This document shows, piece after piece, positions 33,130-38,279 of a stretch of DNA of 38,279 nt (positions within the stretch are counted from its first letter, which is position 1; the number at the start of each line of letters is the position of its first letter). Origin of the DNA: Hydrogenophaga sp. 2FB (GTDB lineage Bacteria; Pseudomonadota; Gammaproteobacteria; Burkholderiales; Burkholderiaceae_C); assembly GCF_005503365.1 (NCBI RefSeq), contig NZ_SCML01000060.1:1-38279 (forward strand). Reading direction: 5' to 3'. The position numbers and the translations under genes were made by a program. Below the pieces are notes generated by a model. That model searched no databases. It had not been told where the DNA came from and saw only the letters and a program-made list of their open reading frames with translations.

Positions 33130-34027
33130 TCACCATCGCAGGCCTGGCGCACGGGTGGCCGCCCAGTTGCGCTCCCAGTGCGCCAGGAACGCGTTCTGAG
33201 CCTCGATGGACTCAAAGCGCCGTCCCTTCAAGGCCGTGGCCTGGGGGTGGCCGATCGCGTGTTCGACCGTGCAGTTGCGGTTGGGGTCCCGTATCCGGGC
33301 CGTGTCGGCCACCACGCCGTAGTGCGCCAGCGTGGCTGCATACACCCTGTTGAGCTCGGGCTCGTAGAGGTCAGGGGTGATGACACCCTCCTTGAGGTTG
33401 TCCAGCACCACGTACTGCGGGCAGCCACCGAAGTGGCGAAACGCCCGCTCGTGCAACTCAGCCCAGATCTGCTGGCTGGACTTCCAGACCACGCAGCGGT
33501 AGCTCGCCCGCGAATAGCGCAGCGTGGCCACGAACAGGCGCGGTTTGCGCCGGCGATCACTGCCCGGCACCCGGGTAGGCGCCCCCTCTCCGTAGTCCAC
33601 CTGCATCTCCTCTCCCGGCAGAAAGGACAGGCGGTCGAACTGTTCTGGCTCCTTGTGGCGCAGTCTGGCCACGAAGCGTTTGACCGAGTTGTACTGGCCG
33701 GCAAAGCCGTGACTGTCCACCAGATCCTGGTAGATGGCCATGGCGTAGCGCTTCAGACGCAGCTGCGCCTCGATGAAATCGCGGTGAGGTTCGCACAGGG
33801 ATGTGGCCACCGGCGCTGGAGCCGGTGGCCAGGGTGGGGCAATTTGGGTGGCCGCGGCATCCGAGCCGGTGGACACCCCGGGGGAATTCGATTGCTGCGC
33901 AAGCCAGCGCTCGCGGTAGGTTCTGACCGTCTTGCGGTCTATACCTGTGATGCGGGCGATCTCCCTTTGCGGCGTGTTGCGCTCCAGCAGCGTGTGGATT
34001 GTGGCGCGTTGATTGGCTTCAAGACAT
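33130..34027 (-). pseudogene. IS21-family istA transposase, truncated
   Basis: The frame starts with QRATIHTLLERNTPQREIAR, ITGIDRKTVRTYRERWL (HTH), then the linker, AMAIYQDLVDSHGF, and the DDE core: MQVDYGEGAP with the first Asp, VVLDNLKEGV with the second, and ARIRDPNRNCTVEHAIGH with the Glu. The ATG at 34027 is one base out of frame with the rest, and the 3' end breaks off after NWAATRAPG, before the C-terminal domain. No istB is present. The element is dead. Confidence 0.85.
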
Positions 34028-34120
34028 TCACTCCTTGGCCTTCCCTCGGGGAAGACCGAACAATCGTCCTGCCAACAGGTGCCGACGGCGCCGGCGTTTA
34101 CCCCCTGTCCCCGATCAAGT

Positions 34121-34145
34121 CAGGTGGGGGAATTTGGGTGGCCGC
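34121..34145 (-). repeat. IS21 terminal-type repeat
   Basis: AATTTGGGTGGCCGC at 34131-34145 recurs exactly at 33841-33855 inside istA, with similar G-rich bases before both. IS21-family elements carry several copies of their end sequence near the left end; this marks the left end of the remnant. Confidence 0.5.
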
Positions 34146-34249
34146 CGGGGGTAGAGATTTGTCGTCATGCAGAACTTCGGCAAAAGGATCACGCTGGCAC
34201 CGGCGGCGCCGATGCCAGAATGTCACGAACTGCACCTCGAGGAGTTTCT

Positions 34250-35134
34250 GTGTACCGTCTAGTGTTTGTCATGCTCTCAATCGGCTTGTTTCTCTATGGT
34301 TGCGGATCCATGTCGCACAAGAGCTACCTGGAACACGCCGAAGCGGCGATCGCAGAGCGCAGGTGGGAGTCTGCATATGTGTTTTTGGAAGACGGATTCG
34401 TCACCGAGAACGTGGCTAATCGTGAGCGTGCATTGGCCCTTGTGAAAGCCTATCCGCAGATCCTCGCCGGGGGCGTTGCGACCTTTAGTGTCGCCCGTGT
34501 CGTTCGCATGATCGAGGCCAACGGTCTTGTCGCTGGCCCGAGGCAGGAATTGAAGCGACTTGAGATGTACAGGGTAGTCGCAACACCGGAGGCGGCCATG
34601 CAAGCAGAGCAGAACATTGCGGAGGCGTTTGCCCAGGTGAAGAAGGCTCGAGACCTGGAAGAGTTCAGGAAATCGCAGGAGCTCGCCCGAATTGAGCGCG
34701 AGAAGGCAGAAGAGCTGGCGCGAATGGAGAAGGCGAGGGCTGAGGAGGTGACTCGCCGGGCAATCACAGCAAGAGACCGTGAGGCACTCGCGTTGAGGAT
34801 GGCCAAGGCGATTCCGATGGCCAAGGTCTCGTGCAAGGACTCGCTCGAGTGCGGAAAGACGTTTGCCCTTACCCAGATCTACATCCTGGAGCACTCCAAG
34901 ATGAAGATCCAGTCGGCCAACGACACGATCATCGAGACGTACAGCCCCAACGACCCCCATGCAATTGGTGCACGTGCAACCAAGACTCCGCGATCAGGAA
35001 CCACTGCTTTGGTGTCTCTTGACGTGTATTGCGGAAAGCCCAAGACTGAGGCGGACGTCTACATCTGCATGTATTCAGCTGTTGATGTCTACGAAGGGTT
35101 TGCCCCTTTCATTCAACGCATGCTCATCAAATGA
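34250..35134 (+). CDS. Lipoprotein with coiled-coil middle
   Basis: 294 residues from GTG 34250, preceded by GAGGAG; the longer frame upstream is IS sequence. The signal LVFVMLSIGLFLYGCG has Cys18 as lipid-modified residue. Residues about 115-195 form a charged coiled coil (FRKSQELARIEREKAEELAR, MEKARAEEVTRRAI). The C-terminal domain begins AKVSCKDSLECGKTFALTQI and ends MYSAVDVYEGFAPFIQRML, with several Cys that may form disulfides. It is not known what it does; an envelope location is safe. It stands alone. Confidence 0.7.
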   Translation: MYRLVFVMLSIGLFLYGCGSMSHKSYLEHAEAAIAERRWESAYVFLEDGFVTENVANRERALALVKAYPQILAGGVATFSVARVVRMIEANGLVAGPRQELKRLEMYRVVATPEAAMQAEQNIAEAFAQVKKARDLEEFRKSQELARIEREKAEELARMEKARAEEVTRRAITARDREALALRMAKAIPMAKVSCKDSLECGKTFALTQIYILEHSKMKIQSANDTIIETYSPNDPHAIGARATKTPRSGTTALVSLDVYCGKPKTEADVYICMYSAVDVYEGFAPFIQRMLIK

Positions 35135-35141
35135 CCCAAAT

Positions 35142-35760
35142 ATGATGTGCCCGACCACGGGCGCGGCCGAATGCGTTAGAGCAATCGCGTGGAAGTACCA
35201 GGTGAGCTACACACGCACATCCGCTGACCAGTGGGCCGAAACCGTAACCCACCTGGCGGGCGATGAGGTCCACGCCGGACCCGTGCTGGATCTGCTGGCT
35301 GCGCTGAAGCGGGTCGCCTCTTCTCATACGACATGGCCACCCTGCTGGTCACTACCTACGTGAGCGGGAGCAGTGGTTTGAACCTTTGAAGGATCTCGAG
35401 CGGGCCGGAAACCTGTGTAACCGGCTCGGGGAGAAATTCCCTAAAGATTGTCCAGGAACTCGAGCCCCAGTTGTGGTCGAGTGGCACCGAACACTGAAGA
35501 TGAACTACCTGGGCGCGTTGAGCCGGAGATCGAGTCACCAGGGCGCGGAATCCTGGATCCGTACTTGGCGCCGTCCGTAGGCGCCCACCAGGAACGCCAG
35601 CTGTGGGGCAGCGCGATCGGTGTGCTGCCAGGGCTCGATGGCCAGGGTTGGGAAGACATGGTGGTTGGCGGGTGCCGATGCAGTCTTGGACCGGATGTAC
35701 CGCGAGTTTGAACAGCGCCGCGGCTATCAGATCGATACAGCGCCCGGAGAAGTGGTGTGA
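35142..35760 (+). pseudogene. Degenerate hypothetical gene(s), several frames
   Basis: Coding-like pieces follow one another in changing frames: AIAWKYQVSYTRTSADQWAE, LAGDEVHAGPVLDLLAALKR, then LSYDMATLLVTHYLRERE-like pieces and QWFEPLKDLERAGNLCNRLG, later PYLAPSVGAHQERQLWGSAI, and finally ADAVLDRMYREFEQRRGYQI to a TGA at 35758. The pieces read as one or two old plasmid genes broken by at least three shifts. I recognise no function. Confidence 0.4.
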
Positions 35761-35817
35761 CATCCCCGTCAAATTATGGCATTGACTCCATATGGTCTTA
35801 ACTCCATAATTATCAAC

Positions 35818-36205
35818 ATGACTTGGACCGTCCTCTTTCATGCCGCTTTTGACGCTGAATTCGGCGATCTGAAAGGGACCTGCAGGACGAACTGTTGGCG
35901 CACGCCCGGTTGCTGGCTGAATTTGGCCCGGACCTAGGGCGCCCCACCGTGGATACGCTGAAGGGCTCACGGCACACCAACATGAAAGAGCTGCGCTTTT
36001 CGTGGAATGGTCAAGTCTGGCGAGTAGCGTTGCCTTTGACCCTCAGCGACAAGCCATCTTGCTGGTTGGTGGTGACAAAGGCGGCGCGGATCAGCGCAGG
36101 TTTTACAAACGCCTGATCCAGATCGCCGATGAGCGCTACGACGAACACGTGGACAGTCTGGCCCAGCAGAGCAAGGAGAACCATCATGGCAAGAAAACTC
36201 GATGA
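35818..36205 (+). pseudogene. RelE/HigB-type toxin gene, two frameshifts
   Basis: Three frames together give a full HigB/RelE-superfamily toxin: MTWTVLFHAAFDAEFGDL, then DLQDELLAHARLLAEFGPDL and TLKGSRHTNMKELRFSWNGQ, then FDPQRQAILLVGGDKGGADQ and RRFYKRLIQIADERYDEH. One base is missing near 35870 (after GATCTGAAA) and one near 36030 (GCGTTGCC for GCGTTTGCC). Such toxins cut mRNA at the ribosome. The 3' end overlaps the antitoxin start by 20 bases, the normal arrangement. Confidence 0.8.
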
Positions 36206-36542
36206 CGTTATGGCCGCGCTGCCCAAAGCCCGTCAGCAGCGGGTAGAAGCACGCGCCATGGAGTTGGCGACCCTAAAAGACCTGCGCCAAGCTGTGCAGC
36301 AAACGCAGGAGCAACTGGCTGCCACGCTGGGGGTCCGTCAGGACACCATTTCCCGCCTGGAAAAGCGCAGTGACATGCTGCTCTCGACGCTGCGCCACTA
36401 CGTCGAAAGCATGGGCGGCAAGCTCGAGTTGGTGGCGCAGTTCCCGAACCGCCCCCCAGTGGTGATCGAGCACCTGGGTGTGGATGTCGCCTCTGATCAC
36501 AAGCCTGCGGGCGCGGGGCGCAAGGCCCGGGCGACGGTTTGA
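36186..36542 (+). CDS. HigA-like XRE antitoxin
   Basis: 118 residues from ATG 36186 with AAGGAGAA upstream. The HTH core is LRQAVQQTQEQLAATLGVRQ followed by DTISRLEKRSDMLLSTLRHY; the rest GGKLELVAQFPNRPPV is typical for HigA-type antitoxins. It binds the toxin and represses the operon in known systems. It is intact although its toxin is not, a common outcome of toxin loss. Confidence 0.85.
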   Translation: MARKLDDVMAALPKARQQRVEARAMELATLKDLRQAVQQTQEQLAATLGVRQDTISRLEKRSDMLLSTLRHYVESMGGKLELVAQFPNRPPVVIEHLGVDVASDHKPAGAGRKARATV

Positions 36543-36754
36543 ACGCTCCCTGCCATATCCAAGGACGCGAGCTTGCGCCAGGTGTCGACCGCCATGATGC
36601 GAAACCCTTCTGATCGCCGCACCCAACAGAGGTGCGATTTGCGATCTGGAAATGAGCGAACGCAGGTTGAAGGGGATGTGCACATCGCTGAGCGGCCTGA
36701 GTTTTGGGCGTTGGCCATGCCAGCTGCACATGATCGAGGCGCTGCGAGAACGGT

Positions 36755-37102
36755 GTGGTGAGGCGAGCGTCCAGCGTGACATCTAATGTGAACGCCAGGG
36801 CCAACCGCCAAAGTCCTGCTCGATGGCGCACGCCGAAGCTGAAGGGCTTTCTAGCCGGCCAGGGCTACGTCGAGATTCGAGTGATCGATGACACCGTCTG
36901 CGGGCTGCGCCGCTTCAACTTCACCGTGGGCCTGGTGGTCGGGTTGAGCTTTGAGGGTTACGAAAGGCGGTACTGTTACGAGCATGCGCGCGACGCGCTT
37001 GCGGCACTGGTGGCCTGGGACGGTCGTGAACATCCCGGCGGTCCTTGGATCAAGTGCAAGGGTGCAGGAGTGGATCTGTTGAACCCGGCACTGCAGGTCT
37101 AA
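36755..37102 (+). CDS. Hypothetical protein
   Basis: 115 residues. The first 20 are uncertain; GTG 36755, GTG 36758 and GTG 36776 are all possible and none has a clear ribosome site. The conserved-looking part is FTVGLVVGLSFEGYERRYCY, ALAALVAWDGREHPGGPW and IKCKGAGVDLLNP. It resembles small plasmid proteins of unknown function. A hairpin with AGGTCTC/GAGACCT arms follows near 37170. Confidence 0.55.
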   Translation: MVRRASSVTSNVNARANRQSPARWRTPKLKGFLAGQGYVEIRVIDDTVCGLRRFNFTVGLVVGLSFEGYERRYCYEHARDALAALVAWDGREHPGGPWIKCKGAGVDLLNPALQV

Positions 37103-37299
37103 AGACTCGGCCTGAGCTATTCAGAGATAGGCGTGCAACGTCCTTTCATGAAGCGCGTAGTGCTTCGAGGTCTCTGCAGCTGAGACCTTCAACAACGCAA
37201 ATGCCAAGCTCGTCGAGCACGCTATGTCAGCTGTTGCGATTGATGGCGAAGTCTCTGCGGTCCCGCTCGCGCAAGGTTGCGCGCCACCATGGGACGCGC

Positions 37300-38172
37300 C
37301 TAGGAAGAAGGAATCCCGAGCTTCTCTCGTTCAGCTTCAACCCGCTTGCTGTTGGCCTCGACACTGTTCATGGCTGACTCGAGCGCCACAATGTCAGCGA
37401 GGAACTCGTGCGGCTCGGGTAGCGCCGGAGGCGCTTCGTCACCGCCCTCATGCACAAAGGTTGACACTCGGGTCATGCCCTCGTAGATGGCCTTCGCGTC
37501 CGAGTCTTCAACTCGCACCCCTCGTAGCTTGAGCGTTTGAATAGGTCGACGGAATCGCTTTACGGTACCAGCAAAGAGGTGGTCTTCGACCAACATCTCC
37601 CATGAGTCCCTGAGCCGTCGATATCCGACAGACACCAACTCAGAGTACTTCTCGTGGTCGCCATCCACTTCAAGCGCCTTTTTCGCACGCTGATAAATGT
37701 CCTTGAGCGAGTTAATGCGAGGAGCTACCTTTTGCGCTTCGAAAGGCAACTTGTCATTGCACTTCCCCTTGACGGCGCCGGCTGCAAATACATGCCGGAC
37801 CGCGGCCTTGTGACCCTCCCTCTTTGCGCACTCCATCAATTCGTTCGCAAAGGCCAAGTCATGGGTAAAGACAATCACCTGCCTACGCTTGGCTTCGATA
37901 GCGAGGCGTCGTGCAATCCTTTCACGCCATCGATGGTCCAGGGATGTGACAGGGTCGTCGAACACAATGGCAGAACTTCCCGGAGCGAGTCCCACCTCCG
38001 CCAGGAATGAGGCGAGCGCGATTGCTCTTTGTTCACCCTCGCTCAAGATGCCAGAAGTTTTTACCTTGAGCGACCGATTGGCGGATACGAGCTTTAGCTT
38101 CTGCATCTGGCGACCCCGTTGTCCAGCCAGGTCCAGCTGAAGTTGAATGCCATTCACACCGAGATAAGCTAG
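37300..38172 (-). pseudogene. SMC/RecF-like ATPase cut by IS
   Basis: The frame holds the C-terminal half of an ABC-type AAA ATPase: signature ILSEGEQRAIALASFLAE, Walker B AIVFDDPVTSLDH with the D-loop, and the H-loop VIVFTHDLAFANEL. The layout resembles AAA_13/RloC- or OLD-like DNA repair or defence ATPases. It is in frame up to CTAG at 38169-38172 (residues LAYLGVNGI), where an IS begins; Walker A must lie beyond the element. The remaining GTG start at 38157 is an artefact. A gene of this type in accessory DNA is often part of a defence system, but no partner is visible here. Confidence 0.75.
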
Positions 38173-38279
38173 GGCGTGTTAACACTAATAGCAATTACTA
38201 AGCCGGCGACAGACACTCTCGGGTATGGAAATCACGCCCGAACAATTCGCCACCATCGAGCACTGTCTGCCCAGGCAGC
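38173..38279 (+). mobile_element. IS5-family element, left end
   Basis: The element begins GGCGTGTTAACACTAATAGC directly after CTAG, which fits the YTAR target of IS5 elements. It interrupts the ATPase gene to its left. The window ends 107 bases into it, so the right end and target duplication are not seen. Confidence 0.7.
38225..38279 (+). CDS. IS5-family transposase, N-terminus only
   Basis: ATG 38225 starts MEITPEQFATIEHCLPRQ, the usual beginning of the OrfA/DUF4096 part of IS5-family (IS427/IS1031-like) transposases. Only 18 codons are inside the window. It is preceded by about 50 bases of IS end. Confidence 0.7.
   Translation, partial: MEITPEQFATIEHCLPRQ

Noticed and set aside
35356..35970. 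Minus-strand frame of 204 codons
   Set aside because: It mirrors plus-strand pieces with recognisable toxin sequence at its right end and has no motif of its own.

Overview
The window is GC-rich, densely coding DNA with the look of a Burkholderiales accessory replicon (Comamonadaceae-like, inferred from recognisable protein families and codon use; no 16S or other taxonomic marker is present). It carries a complete plasmid backbone: parAB, an iteron origin, repA and a plasmid dnaB. It also carries accessory and mobile DNA in several stages of decay, so it is most likely part of a large plasmid or plasmid-like island. No conjugation, resistance or metabolic operon is visible.

Layout. 1-777: no convincing gene. 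778-3369: a small unknown gene followed by a tyrosine recombinase. 3399-9171: the replication and partition core. It contains two palindromes at the 3' end of parB (candidate parS, one built as a terminator), parB and parA on the minus strand, an AT-rich tract, 22-bp iterons, a repA promoter overlapped by CGTACG boxes, repA, and a dnaB helicase two bases after it. 9318-12626: a RecE-like PD-(D/E)XK nuclease, an unknown gene, and a Gp3-like Cys-containing protein whose 3' end reads through a tRNA 3'-end fragment. A decayed integrase lies right beside that fragment. 13200-19475: a second, actin-type partition operon (ParM-like ATPase and two ParR-like small proteins on the minus strand) with a palindromic repeat cluster upstream as candidate centromere, a region of tandem hairpins, and a tyrosine integrase. 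This block lies between near-identical 19-bp direct repeats at 13729 and 19425, so it may be a discrete mobile segment. 19476-22924: an excisionase-like HTH protein, a stop-interrupted second copy of the gene at 10545, a 39-residue peptide, and a membrane-anchored double AAA+ ATPase coupled to that peptide by a GTGA overlap.

23325-25613: an AT-hook recombinase-like protein lacking the first catalytic arginine, then two tandem paralogous small membrane proteins, a very strong hairpin and a terminator. 25583-38279 is accessory DNA. It holds an IS5-family remnant fused to an ATPase fragment, small plasmid genes, a lipoprotein, an XRE regulator, a possible methyltransferase, an intact AbiE type IV toxin-antitoxin pair with operator-like repeats, two IS21 istA remnants, a second lipoprotein, a toxin-antitoxin pair with a double-frameshifted toxin and intact antitoxin, and an SMC/RecF-like ATPase cut at its 5' side by an IS5-family element that runs off the window.

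The genes suggest a stable low-copy replicon: Rep and DnaB start replication, ParAB and ParM/R are two segregation systems, and toxin-antitoxin pairs add maintenance. Several recombinases and IS remnants show repeated insertion. The number of single-base frameshifts in otherwise well conserved genes means that either real decay or sequence error has to be considered.
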